Shown here in pieces: positions 51,401 to 62,754 of a DNA stretch of 64,000 nucleotides. The position numbers were made by a program, and so were the translations under genes. The notes beneath the pieces are model-generated. The model made no database searches. It saw nothing but the letters and a program-made list of their open reading frames with translations, and was not told the DNA's origin. The stretch is taken from contig NC_049979.1 of assembly GCF_000003815.2 (NCBI RefSeq), forward strand, positions 3,563,520-3,627,519, in the 5' to 3' direction. This stretch comes from Branchiostoma floridae. Lineage: Eukaryota; Chordata; Leptocardii; Amphioxiformes; Branchiostomatidae. The first letter of the stretch is position 1; each line of letters opens with the position of its first letter.

Positions 51401-54400
51401 TGAAGCACTTCAAGTATGATGCATAACATTTGTGATAAATGTTTATAGAGCAGCGGGAGTGGTTAAAACTTTCAGAAGCATGTCAAATACTTCAAACATC
51501 TATCTGAGTATGAGACTGTGATTTTTTCCCCATCTTTTGTATGGGTTAGATTGTAGTTCTCCCTGGTTGTGAAGAAGGTACCTTTTGTTTGTCGTTCACA
51601 CCCGGACAGAGACAAAAGACCAGACTACACATATGCCGTGGCAAATACAACTTTTACAATGGCTGCCCTGCTGAAACTTAGGATTGAACAAAGAAGCTTC
51701 CATGTTTGCTGTGATTGACAAACTCAAAAGTGTCATATTTAAGTGTCAAATTTATGGTTAAAGAAAATGAATCAATAAGAAAAAAGAAATGACGATTAGA
51801 AAATAGAATGAAAGTTAATCAAAGCGCGTGCATTCCCATATCCCCATTCAGCGTTTCACAGATGTGTATTGTTTCTTGTTTTGTCGAAATCATTAGTGGT
51901 CATGAACCAGTATTCTGTATGTATAAACACACGACTGTCTTGTCCTTTCCTTTGCACTTCCTCAGATTTTAGATATTGAGTGCGAGCAATTACCTCACCA
52001 GGACAGATTAGCGCCTGATTGGGATGCAAAGTGAAGGCGGGACACTGGGCGGCAATTATCACTCAAACTACTGCATATTTACAAGCTATGTGCTCGCACT
52101 TGGCTCATTTCAATATCCAAGTACCTAATAATCATATTTAAATGAGATATCTGGCAAGGCAGGCCTGGGCAATCTTAAGTGAATGGAGCACTTGCAGCTA
52201 AAAACTGCTGCTGGCTCATATATCATATTAGGGCCACCATCTTTACATCACCATCCAAAATTACGACTGCAATTTCCCTTACCGGGGTGTAGTGTTATGT
52301 ACCTGAAACATGGAGGATGCGTTGATGGCGTCTTGTCCTGTGGTGTTCATGGCCTTCATTCCTGGTGTCCTGGCGCAAAAATAATTAAGAAATTCATGAG
52401 ACTGCATTCGTAGACAGTCAAGTCAAACTCTAGTCTAAGTGATTTGCATGCAAGTTTGAAAATTATTATACTGTATAAGTAGAAGTCTGATCAAAGTCTA
52501 AGATATTCCCATGAAAGTTCATCTGTGAAGATTTTCAATGCTATATCTGTATACTTTCAATGCTATATCTGATAGATTTTGGTCAGTCCTACCAGGTTAA
52601 AATAACCCATAGCCAAAGTTACGTCAAACTTCTCGTCAGGATACGGCTATCCAGCTCACTTCAACTTGAGACGGGTCTGAGGACTGACCAAACGCTTTAA
52701 GTTGTTGTTGTTAAGAGTTTTATTGTCTTTGTGTATGGATACTGTACAGCATTTTAAATCTTCACAACTGTCTAAGAGATTTGGTATAAAAGTCAGAAAA
52801 GTGGTCACATGCTCAAATAACATTAGGTTTTGTGATTTCATGTTGAAGTTCTCTCACCTCCTGTCATCATGTGCAGGTGGCTCTTCCCAGTGGTCATAGT
52901 TAGTTTCCAACACATACCACCTGTAGGACAAGCAAACAAACAACATAAAGGGATAAAGTATTAAATGCTGAACTAGAAGATCAACATGCGTCTGGGAGAA
53001 AGTCTGAACTTTAGAATCCACTGTGTTTCAAGCAGAGAATATATTACAAGTACTGCATTCTAAGTCAATTTTTCCTGCAGCATAGTTTGTTTTCATGTTC
53101 CTGTTGCTAATTTCTTACTTTGAATTATCTGAAAAGCAAACAATGCTAAGCAATAGTGCCATCCTCAAAGCCTTCACTTTTCGTGTAATGCTTCATTTTT
53201 CACTAGGCCTAGGAAAAAAAATGTTGTGTTTACTGTTTCCCTACCTACCCTAAAAAAACCTGCCGACCCTATACTTTTTTTGGGGGGGGGGGCAGTGGAG
53301 TCACATAGCTTCCAGTTAGAATTTTTATTTTGCCTGCTTCCTATTGAAGTAAAACACTGCTTCTCCCATCTAATGAAGGATAAATGTATCTATCATGCAC
53401 AAAATTAAAGCTTGACATTGAAAGTGTCATCATGCATTTCATTTTACTTTGTTCAACTGTATTGTGATAAGTATCACTAGAGTTTTGGCCAGCCTAAAAA
53501 AGATACAAGAAAAAAAAAAGATAATCCCTACCTACCTACCCTAATTTTTTCAGGACTGAAACAGGAAACACAACATTTTTTTCCCTAGGCCCTAGAGAGA
53601 CAATGTCTGAGATAGCCTGGGTACCACCCTTCTCCCAGGGCTCCTTGCACTCACTACCCTAGTTTTTTTATGGTAGCGAGTGCAAGGAGCCCTGGTAGAA
53701 GTAGTATGATACCCAGGTTATATCTGAGAAGCAAAAGCAAAATGTTCGGTCCAATTCAAGCCCTGTTTTCACTTTACTTGCTACAATTCTAATTTGAAAT
53801 ATTGAAGAAAAAGAAATGAATCTGTGGGGGCTTCACACACCTGCCCTGTGCGGGGTTCATAGTCCAGATGTCCAGTGCCGATGTTCGGTCTCGCGTGATG
53901 ACCGCTCCCTCCGCCACGTTGGCTCCTCCCACGATGAAGTACACGGGCGCGATGAGTGGCGTGTATGCCAGCCTCTCTATGGCCACATCGTAGCTGTCGG
54001 CTTCTGCCAGAGTCTGGAAAGCAGGGATTTATGATATAAGAGGGTCTGCATGCTCCCTTTCTATTGTTGGCATCCGTCTGTCTCGTAAGACAATGGTAGG
54101 TGGACGGGTTTAAGGCGACCCGTCTGCCTGGCCTGCACTTGGGTTTTTAAGGTGAAGGAGGGGTGTGCACGTCCTTCTCCACCCTCTCGTCCACTGGACG
54201 CACTAGTCCTACAGGGGCAACTGTATACAACGTGTAAGACGGTCCCAGCAGATGCAGGCCGTAGGGGCATGTTCGGGCATGACACACCCGCCATGACACA
54301 TGAGTCAGGGGTAGGAGGAACCCCTTGCATCCTTGGTCGGAAGTCCTCCTAGGAGACGGAAACTCCCTTTCTATTAATGATTAAGGTAAAGGCATTTAGC

Positions 54401-57400
54401 TATTTTGATTTACCAGAATTTGGTGTCAACTTTTTGCATTTAGCATAAAGTGTTGTCCAAATCAAAATTGGTTTGAACTGAATGGAGATCTAATAAAGTC
54501 TAAGACTTTATTATATGTTTTGTGTCTTGTCTTTGTATCATTAACTTTTTTTCCAAAACTCCATTTTCCAAATGTGACAAAGGCTCTAAGTAGCCTGAGT
54601 ATCATCCTCCGTAGTAACCGTTGGCTCACGACTTTCTCTTGCTAACCACGGTTAAGGCTCTAAGTATATTAGTAAGGACATTAGCCTTTTCTGTTTGCCA
54701 TGAGTGAAATTCAGGGTAGCAAACTATCAAAGCAAGTATCAAAGCCCAACAAGGAATGGCATCATTAGGCTACAAGCTATTTGGAAGCTGAGTTTCCTCA
54801 CCTCTCTGACCAGGAAGCTCATGAGAGAAGCCTGTCTGTTCAGCAAGGCCTCCAGGGCGTTCATCCACCAGGCTCCCTGGTCTGGGGAGGGGGGCACATA
54901 AACTCAGTTAGAGGTCGTACACCTGGTTTGGGAAGGAGGCACATAAACTCATTTAGAGGTCATTCACCTGGTCTGGGGAGGGGGCACATAAACTTATTTA
55001 GAGGTCATTCACCTGGTCTTGGGAGGGGGCAAACAAACTCCGTTAGAGGTCATTCACCTAGCTGGTCTGTCCGGGAGGGGGGTACACGGGATGTCAGAAC
55101 TCTGACCTTGAGACCTTTGTCTTCCTTAGTATACTGCTAAGACTCATGAAAATGAAAGTTCTCACTGTGCACGTACACATGTTAGTTACAATACAAGTGA
55201 ATGGTACAAATTAACAAGCAAAACAAAATTATTGTAAGGACATTAATTAAAGATCTTTTGCAATATAAATGAGATTAAAAAACTGATTAAATTGTGTGTG
55301 CAGACAAGACGAGTGAATGTTGTGTGTTAATATTTACATATACATGTAATGTTAGCGTTTGACCTTACCTTAGTGTCTAGTCTCATACAATTTTGCCTAA
55401 ATGCATCTTGTATCTATTGGCCTTTGCTCCTACTCACCCCTCTCGTCCACTGACACGGTGAACCCGTTTGGCCTCTGACCCGTCAGCGCTCCCACGTACC
55501 CCAGGTAGGTGGTGGTGGTGTAGAGGGTCTGGGGATGAGGGAGGGGGGCAGATGCTCTGTCAGGGGGTTCATCCGTCATGTCATGTCATGTCAAATCTTT
55601 TATAATGATTGCTATGTGAGGATTGCACTAGACTACATGATTAGATGACATGCAGTAGTCTTATTACTCAATACACCTGTTAAAACTGTTTTAACAGGAT
55701 ATTGAAGTAATAAAGGATTAAATAAGACTACTGCCTGTCATCTAATCATGTAATCTAGTCCAATCCTCACAGAGATTTTTAGCTCTAAGGCAATATTGAT
55801 AGGGTCACAATGAAGTGTTATAACATTATGTCCTTTTGTAATTATAGTCATGTCAACTTGGATATAAATAAAGAGCACAGGTGCATGGAAAAAGGAAATA
55901 TTGCAAAAGACTACCAGTAGTATATATTGAGCAATCTGAAGCAAAAGTTGAACTGTTATTTCCAACACAAAAATTGGACATACTCAAATTTTCCACTGTC
56001 CAACTCATCTTTGTCAATTTTCAATCCCTGTGGATCTCCTCTGCAACTCCCCTCCCTAACTAAGATATTTAGTATTCTTTTATCCCATATATACTTCCTC
56101 TGAAATCCACTACTTAACACCCTAAAAATAATTTTTTCTTCTGTTGTACCTGTCAGGGTTTCTGGAAATAATGGGATTGGCTAGTGGGGTGGACTGGCGC
56201 CAAAGGCTAGTGAAGATAATGCTACCCCCTTTTAAACTGACTTTCAATTAACGGGTGACGCCCTCTTGCGGAAGCTGGAAACTCGTACCTGTCCTTTGGT
56301 TTGGAAGTCGGCCATGACGGTTATGTTGCGCAGGAAGTCGCCGAAGCCGTAGTCCAAGTTCCGCCCGTGCCAGATGGTCCCCTTGGAGTCCTGGGCAACG
56401 ATACTGGTGCAGAAACTACAGGAGAGAAGGGATACAGGTAGAGTTAAGGCAAGTTGTAGAAGGTAGTGCGTTAGCCTAGGAACTTAACCTCAGTCAGCGG
56501 TTACGTGTAGGTAACTTTTCGAATGCGCCAATGTGTACAGTGACTGCATGACTGGCTGCCCAATACAGAGATAAAGAAAGATCTGTGTGTGTCTCCAGCT
56601 TTAAATATTTTCCATCACACTCGTTGTTTGGCAGCCCAGGTTATTAGTTACCGTTGTTAAATCTGCCATTTCAAATCAAGGTTACAAAAATATATTTTCA
56701 TCTATTGCATGTCATGAACTTCAGCTACCTACATTATTATGCTGGTACAGATAGAAACTGATATATTGATGGTGACCTACGCGGTTAAGTCGTACGCCAG
56801 GTTCAAGGTGACGATCTCCCCCAGGTTGATGCCCGTGCAGTTGGCGATGCCCCGCATCTCTCCCGCGAAGGGGTGTGGCAGGTACTGGTCCAGGTCAGAG
56901 GTCAGCACGTCCAGGAGAGGCAGCGCCTCCTCCGGCACCAGGCTCCTGCACAGGGGAACAAGACATCGAAGATTTGTCGCTCCTAGGCCGGCTAAACTGC
57001 TTTGGTACTTAGAAACACCACAAACGACCACAAACGACTCTAATATGCAGTGTATATGGGTCAAAAACCTTGTGTGGCGCTCTGGAGACATTGTTTATAC
57101 ATTTATGAATTTAAAAAATGCAGCAAGTCCTATGTATTCACCAGTTATTTCGAGTTAGTCCGGTTTCAAGATCAAAGCAATTCTTGGCCACCATGTTGGA
57201 TTGTGCGTGTTTGCCTTTGATACTGAAAAACACTTAATATATAAGTATATATATCACTTGACAATGATAGAATTGCGGTATGAACCAACAGCTTCCATAG
57301 TTTTATCGTCCTGTCGTCTATGGTATCGAGAACTTCCCCATACAGACTCCTAGCACGGGCGATCCAACATGACGGCAAAGAATCGCTTCGATCTTGAAAC

Positions 57401-57895
57401 CGGCTGACTGACTCGAAATTACTGGTGAATACGTAGGACTTGCTGCATTTTTTAAATTCATAAATGTGTAAACAATGTCTCCAGAGCGCCACACAAGGTT
57501 TCTGACCCATATACACTGCATATTAGAGTTGTTTGTGGTCGTTTGTGGTGTTTCTAAGTCGTTTGTGGTGTTTAGGCAGACCGAACTGCTTTGCCAGCTT
57601 TTGATACTATCTTAAGCTACTGCAGGATCTGCTTGGACATTTATATAAATATCTCTGCTCAGTCTTATCAAGGAAGTTTTTCTTGCACGTACGTGATCAT
57701 ATCCTTGACGTCCTTCTTCAGCATGGGGATCATCGCCTGTATGTCGGGGTCCTGGCAGATCGGGAGGAAGTGCTCCTCTGGCGCGGTGTCCAGGTCCACC
57801 ACGTACCGCTTCACGGGCGCGTCCCTGGCGACGGTCAGCGACAGGGAGACGGACAGGGCACACAGGGCCAGCAGCAGGGCTCGGCTGGACCACAT
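48410..57895 (-). CDS. NAAA: N-acylethanolamine acid amidase (acid ceramidase family), ten exons
   Basis: Exons 5' to 3': 57895-57693, 56945-56781, 56415-56289, 55528-55438, 54881-54802, 54013-53841, 52920-52858, 52369-52303, 49024-48996 (29 nt) and 48509-48410. All junctions are GT/AG and in phase: 365 aa. It is a lysosomal Ntn-hydrolase that hydrolyses fatty acid ethanolamides such as palmitoylethanolamide. The signal peptide is hydrophobic (residues about 1-23, [15 protein letters not shown]). The autoproteolysis site gives the N-terminal nucleophile C125 ([11 protein letters not shown]). R141 and D144 (HGRNLDY) and N287 (ETNYDHW) match the known active-site set, and N287 even keeps the human number. 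Motifs APVYFIVGG and GAVITRDR are family-typical. NAAA is favoured over acid ceramidase by overall similarity, but lancelets have several paralogues. Confidence 0.92.
49307..49332. repeat. (ATT)n microsatellite
   Basis: About eight TTA units. Confidence 0.85.
50542..50622. mobile_element. Small hairpin element
   Basis: gtggcataagatagcatcat pairs imperfectly with actatcttatgctacc. Confidence 0.55.
53613..53720. mobile_element. Hairpin MITE of the TAGCCTGGGTACC family
   Basis: tagcctgggtacc, then agggctccttgcactc pair with gagtgcaaggagccct and tacccaggtta. It lies 120 bp from NAAA exon 6. Confidence 0.8.
54882..55085 (-). repeat. Minisatellite copying the acceptor of NAAA exon 5
   Basis: About four extra units (period about 58 bp) of ctggtctggggagggggcac, ataaactnatttagaggtca. 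On the minus strand each carries ccccctccccag followed by the first exon bases ACCAGG. Only the unit at 54881 continues into the true exon; the others have about 6 exon bases. Confidence 0.85.
55616..55770. mobile_element. Palindromic MITE in NAAA intron 4
   Basis: Arms of about 60 bp: gtgaggattgcactagacta and its partner ending caatcctcac. Inner arms tagatgacatgcagtagtct / agactactgcctgtcatcta surround a small central stem. Confidence 0.85.
56988..57592. mobile_element. Large fold-back element in NAAA intron 1
   Basis: Imperfect inverted repeat with arms about 200 bp (actctaatatgcagtgtata.. versus ..tatacactgcatattagagt) around a spacer of about 150 bp. Short open frames in the arms are mirror images and not genes. 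Confidence 0.85.
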
Positions 57896-58129
57896 GTTGC
57901 CTCCTGGTCGTGCAGATCAAGCTACAACAAAAAGCAAAGCATCTTCATGTTAGCATAACGGTTAGGTTTTTGGCCCCAAAAACAGAGGTCAGAATGGTTG
58001 GAGTGTTCAGCCCCAAACCCAGAGGACCCCAGTTCCTTGATATGCCCCAATGTTATGCTATGGCTATGAAAAAGGCAGTCTATACACGACGATAGGATGC
58101 TAAAGCGAGTTCAAACCAATCAGCACCAG

Positions 58130-58205
58130 GGACAGGGAGACGGACAGGGCACACAGGGCCAGGAGCAGTGCTCTGAGCTGGACTCCATGGTGCTGGTACT
58201 GCCAA
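58130..58205 (-). repeat. Decayed copy of NAAA exon 1 (signal-peptide region)
   Basis: gacagggagacggacagggc, acacagggccag.agca repeats 57838-57897 about 295 nt upstream in gene sense. The ATG remains, but an indel shifts the frame and a stop follows. Confidence 0.8.
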
Positions 58206-58459
58206 GTTGTGTGGATGTCATGAAGCTAAAGTAGAAACTAAGGCAACATTTTTTAGAAAGCGCAGGATGTTTCCCTTCCAGTAAATTGCCTTTTGTCAAG
58301 CCAAGAAAAAGAATTTTTCAACCTCCTTGGTCAAGCTTCTCGCACAATATTACCATTAGGCTCGCTCCTGAAGAGTCGCCAAAAAAACAATACACTCGCC
58401 CCTGCCAAAAATGACAAGAACTTGAAGAAGTAGAAATGAAGAAGAACACACCAGCAAAA

Positions 58460-58521
58460 CAATACGTTTTCCTTACGGGAAACCAAGGAGCTCCTTGGTT
58501 TCCCGTAAGGAAAACGTATTG
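58460..58521. repeat. Perfect 62-bp palindrome
   Basis: Arms of 31 nt (caatacgttttccttacggg..) meet at gag|ctc with no loop and no mismatch. It can extrude as a cruciform. It lies 565 bp upstream of the NAAA start. Confidence 0.95.
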
Positions 58522-59110
58522 GGGAAACATAATAATTATCTGGGTCACCTTTTCCAAACAGGTCCGACCACCTTTCCAGTGATTTTCCTGTGTGTTTGAC
58601 TTTCCTTTACCACTGATTTCTGAATTTGTCAACAGCGACAGGACTCTCGAGCGTTTTCTATCTTCTCACCTGTATCACAAGGTTTTCCTATAAGATCCTA
58701 GAAGACCCGCGTACAACTTCAGACTCTTGTCCAAAAGTTAAACAGTCGACCCTCCACTGAGATCTTCGTGGCTGCTATAGTCGCAGCCACCGGTAACTTT
58801 ATGCAACTTAAATAATCCTTGTACCGACTTTATAGTCGCCAGCCTACTGAGCCGAGCTGGAATACCTCACGGCTGTCACGAGACCCAAACGACTCGCCAG
58901 GGCGGTACAAGGTACAAAGTTGCCGTCATGTTCGTTCTCGATATCGTCAAATTCTTGCCTCCAGTTCAGAACCCACACTGCTACAGCTACAGGTCATCGG
59001 TCATACCCTCCCTTGACCCGTTCAGCTCAAGATAGACCTCTAGCGGAACCTTAGCGCTCTGCAACGTCCCACTGACGGTCGGTGAACGTGAAGAGGTCCG
59101 GTTACGTTCC
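58522..59110. other. NAAA upstream region, no gene seen
   Basis: Probably intergenic between NAAA and the ZP gene 3' end. No exon is recognised. Confidence 0.35.
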
Positions 59111-59316
59111 TATTCTCCAAGCAGAGGTTAGGCTCCGACTTGTTTTGGACGACTTTGTAGGCGTTTTTATGGGACTTTCTGTCTTGTCAGGTTTTGGGTT
59201 TTGCTAAAAACAAAAATGGCAGACATAAAGAAAACCTGGCAAAACAGAAAACCCGATAAAAACGCATACAAAGTCGTCGATAACAAGCCATAGCCCTATC
59301 CTCTGCTTGGAGAGTA
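59111..59316. mobile_element. MITE (TACTC..CAAGCAGAGG family), copy 2
   Basis: tattctccaagcagaggtta pairs with ctatcctctgcttggagagta. Inner arms are cgactttgtaggcgttttta / taaaaacgcatacaaagtcg. It shares ends with 42122-42258. Confidence 0.85.
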
Positions 59317-59904
59317 ACGTTATATGACCCATGGGTCAGTAGGTAGCCTCCTTCACAGATCGATATTTTGGGCCTGATTTGCGATTTTCAACATGGGCCA
59401 GGTATGGTAACGATAGAAATACTCTTTTTGGCAAAACTGTAAGAAAATTTCCTAACCTTAAATCTTTATCTAGTGTTTTTCTTATACCCTTTGACCTTTC
59501 TAACGCTACTAGTATATCATAAAACACATCACTAAGATACGAGAAGAAGCCAAGGCGTCCTCTCGACGTCACCATGTGTACTTTGGTACATCTCCGCGAT
59601 TTCGCGGTTTAGGCTACTGTGTCCCAGGTCCATTTTGATTCCGACGTAAAAATAAAGAAGCCCGGCCGGGCCCAAAAATAGCCCCGGACCCCAATGTCCA
59701 ATTGAAACCGTGGCATAAATGTAGCTTCTATCAGACCCCTAGCTGGAGCTAAGAGGTCCCATCAGCCCCTAACATGGCCATAGTCATGGATAGATTGTAT
59801 ACCACAGGCTAGGAGCTGATGATAACGTAACCGGAGGAGCAGTCTATGTTTTTTTCTGGGTGTACCTCCCCAAAATCCGCTAGTAAGGCACGCTGTAGCC
59901 AAAG

Positions 59905-60004
59905 TAGCCTGGATACCACACCCCAGCCCGACGTCAAAAATATCTATCCTGCACGATCGATATTTTTGAGATCGGGCTGGGGTACAGTGTGCTATCCAGG
60001 CTAG
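59905..60004. mobile_element. Hairpin MITE of the TAGCCTGG family
   Basis: tagcctggataccacacccc pairs with ggggtacagtgtgctatcca plus ggcta, and an AT-rich tip (aaaaatatc/gatattttt). Confidence 0.85.
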
Positions 60005-60377
60005 AGAAGTGTAACCCATGTGGAGGACCTGGACAAAATGAAGCAGATTATAAAATGCAGAGGTTTGTTAGCAGAAGAGTTCTTTTGATAAATATTTTGT
60101 TCTTTCGCAGCTTTTTAAGAGTTACTAAAATCCGTGGCCTTAGTAAATGTTCTGCAGCACCCTGTACGTTAAGCCGTGCTGCCGTGACGTCAGACGGAGA
60201 AAGACTCAAAGAGAGAAAGACAGAGAGTCCCATCACGTTGGGGCTGCTGAGCATCATCACACTATCGCACAGAAACGCACAGAAAAGATGATGAGACCGT
60301 AAATTTGAATTCCCATTTTAATCTGGACTACTGTTGCAAACGCACGTAATAGCAGACAGAGGGAGCTCATTCCCTGT

Positions 60378-62715
60378 CTAGTAGCTGTTCTGCAACACGC
60401 TGTAGCCTGCCTGACTGCCGTGCCGCCGCGCCTTGTACAGGAGACCCACAGACATGGCGATGGCCAGCACGGCACACGCTCCAACCACGGCCCCGGCAGC
60501 TGTGACCTGGCTCCCACCGGTCTCACCTGGAAAGAAAGAGAACATGGGGACGACCTTACATGCAGTTTTCCTTTCGCAGGTAGACAACATACATTATGTG
60601 GGGAAAGTGAAAGACCAAAGGCTATTTCTAATGGCGACATGCCCTCTTGACAACACGAAGGCAATATATAACTTGTCGTCGTGGTCGTGGTCTGGTGGCG
60701 ACTGCTGTGCCGTAGACGTTGATGTTTACTTCACAGGATATGAGACAACTCAAATGGCAGGCAGCGTCAGAATGAACACTTGTCGTTTCATACGACCAAT
60801 GAGGGTTGAAAGAACCAAATGGTTTAACCTACTGGATGAAATCTCTTTGATACAACCAGCTGTGTCTAAACCTGCCGCGCCGCCATGCTCACCATTCTGG
60901 TCCTTGCGAACCACGATGGGGCCCTGGATCAGCCGGTACACCTCGGGTTCGCCCTCGGCCTCCCTCCGCCTCCTGCCCGAGGGCGGCTGGCAGCCCAGCG
61001 CGCAGCGGGAGTTCGGGTCCGAGGCCTTACAGAGCAGCACGTTACAGTGTAGGTACACCTGGGGAATATCGTATTTGAAATACAAACCTTACATCTTTGT
61101 CATTCATTACCCATCTTCAAAAACCTGGTAAAAAAAGTCATTATTAGATAATCAAACATTTAAAAAATCTCCTATTTATTGTTCTTCTATTTCAACATTT
61201 TTAGTTCTTACATTTCTTATAATGTTATATTCTTATTTCACTCATTTCATTTATTTCGCCGTTATGATGTTTGCTTAGTTATACTGAACTATTATACTTT
61301 CCTTCCATTTTTGTTAATTGATATAATACATTTGGTTATATTATTGTCTAATGTATAATTTTTATACATTTATCCATTTGTCAAGTCAAGTCAAGTCATC
61401 CAATCTTTATCAGCTTATGAATTGTTAAATTGTATCATTATTTGTTACTTTTGGGGGAAGACTATGTATAAGCCAAGCACGGTGAGCCAAGAGGCTTTTT
61501 TCTTCCTTCCTGCACGTTCTTTCATACTTTAATTTGTGTTGCGTTATCGCAAAGTAAATAACAAATAAAATAAAAAATCGTCTGGAGATAACGTTACATT
61601 GTATATACACCTGGGGGATATTGTGTAATAATAACGTTACATGTGAAGTCTCTATCGCACAGTCGACCAGCTTCGACTAAGGAGGGCGTCCGATTTTAAA
61701 ACCAACAGAGGCATAGGATCACGTGTTGTAGCCTCGATCACGTTATAGCAGCCTCATTACTCGGTTTAGCTAATTATATACATGTAAGGGCACAACCCGC
61801 CGTACGTGCAATTTGTCTGTACGTTTTTTGGGGAGGCCACGCACGTCCGCCACGTATTTCTGAAAACGTTCAGGCTGTACAGGACAGGCGCGTCGCCCGT
61901 ACTGGCACGTACGAGGGGCGAATCCGATGCCCGATGGCACACGAAGTTTGCCTGCACGTAAAGTTCTACGGCGTGTCTGCGTGCTCCAAAATCCGTCGGA
62001 TACCCTACGAGTTCGTACGGAGGCGGTACTTACCACTTACGGAACCCAAAAGACTGCCCCGATGTTTTGGCACGTAGACAGCACGTATTTGCACGTACGG
62101 CGAGTTGTGCCCTTAGCTATCGGTACCTACTGTCCGTATTAAATGATACAGCAAGATGGATACAACGAGGATGCCTGGTATCCAGCCGTCTTATAGCTGC
62201 GCAGCAAATACGCGAGGAGGTCAGAAAAGTCTCAGCAGCTATAATACGGCTGGACACTACCTGTTATGCAATAACGGTAATACCATGTTAACGCCGCTGG
62301 TGTAGGCGAACGCCTGGAAGCCGAAGCGCCCCCTGTCCGGGCCGGGTGACGGATAGAACTGCAGCGTCGGGAGTTTGGCACAACTGGAGAGAAAAGAAGG
62401 TTCATGAAAAGATGATACAGCAAAAGAAGATCAGGTGATCCACGGAACAGGAAGATTGAGATACGTTAAGATCGATTTCACCTTGCTACATCTACTTGGA
62501 ATTCAAACAGAATCTGAACACTGCTTAAATAACACCACGCTCAGGAGTTTTCTTTAGCATGTATCTAAAGAATATTGGTGTTTTACTGACCCGTCGACGA
62601 TGACGTCACTCCGTATATTGTCGTTCGGGTCGTCGCTAGGCGTGGCCACACAGGTGTGAGCGAACACCTGCAGGTCGGCGTCACTGGAGTTCACCTGGAT
62701 CTGCACGTGGATCAT
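60378..62715 (-). CDS. ZP-domain membrane protein, last four exons (5' part outside window)
   Basis: Exons 62715-62591, 62383-62284, 61058-60893 and 60526-60378 join in phase (179 aa to the stop). They give the ZP-C half: VQIQVNSSDADLQVF, the conserved Cys of CVATP and of VDGC, YLHCNVLLC and further Cys (RCALGC). A basic furin-type site (GRRRREAEGE) follows, then a linker, one TM helix (VVGACAVLAIAMSVGLLY) and a 17-residue tail. ZP domains polymerise into extracellular filaments after cleavage at such a site. The first exon here begins in phase 0 at ATG ATC, but this Met is internal: the minisatellite upstream carries donor-like exon ends (VELRQ|) that would splice to it. Which ZP protein it is cannot be told. 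Confidence 0.85.
61588..61626 (-). repeat. Decayed copy of the ZP exon 61058 acceptor junction
   Basis: cgttacattgtatatacacc, tgggggatattgtg copies gttacagtgtaggtacacct, ggggaatatcgt at the true exon edge. About 20 exon bases are included, with point changes. Confidence 0.75.
61675..61757 (+). mobile_element. Tail fragment related to the 5S-headed SINE
   Basis: gcctcgatcacgttatagca, gcctcattactc matches the 3' part of 4525-4740 (gcctcgaccacgttaatca, gcctcattactc). No 5S head is present. Confidence 0.6.
61785..62115. mobile_element. 330-bp MITE with TAA/TTA-flanked inverted ends (Harbinger-like?)
   Basis: Ends taagggcacaacccgccgta and tacggcgagttgtgccctta. The interior is rich in cacgtac-type motifs. 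There is no transposase. Confidence 0.8.
62177..62271. mobile_element. Small hairpin MITE beside a ZP exon
   Basis: ggtatccagccgtcttatag pairs with ctataatacggctggacact. It ends 13 bp from the donor of exon 62383-62284. Confidence 0.75.
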
Positions 62716-62754
62716 CTGTAACACATAGGTCATGGTCATCATTTACACCCTGTA

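Larger units (their letters stand above)
49025..52302. other. NAAA intron 8
   Basis: A 3.3-kb intron with an (ATT)n run at 49307-49331 and a hairpin at 50542-50622. No other exon is seen. Confidence 0.5.

Noticed and set aside
54061-54330. Cys-rich 89-codon minus-strand frame
   Set aside because: It lies in a NAAA intron without splice sites. The GC-rich block looks like an unknown interspersed repeat.
56739-57521. Several 100-codon open frames on both strands
   Set aside because: They are mirror images in the arms of a fold-back element or overlap NAAA exon 2 in the wrong frame.
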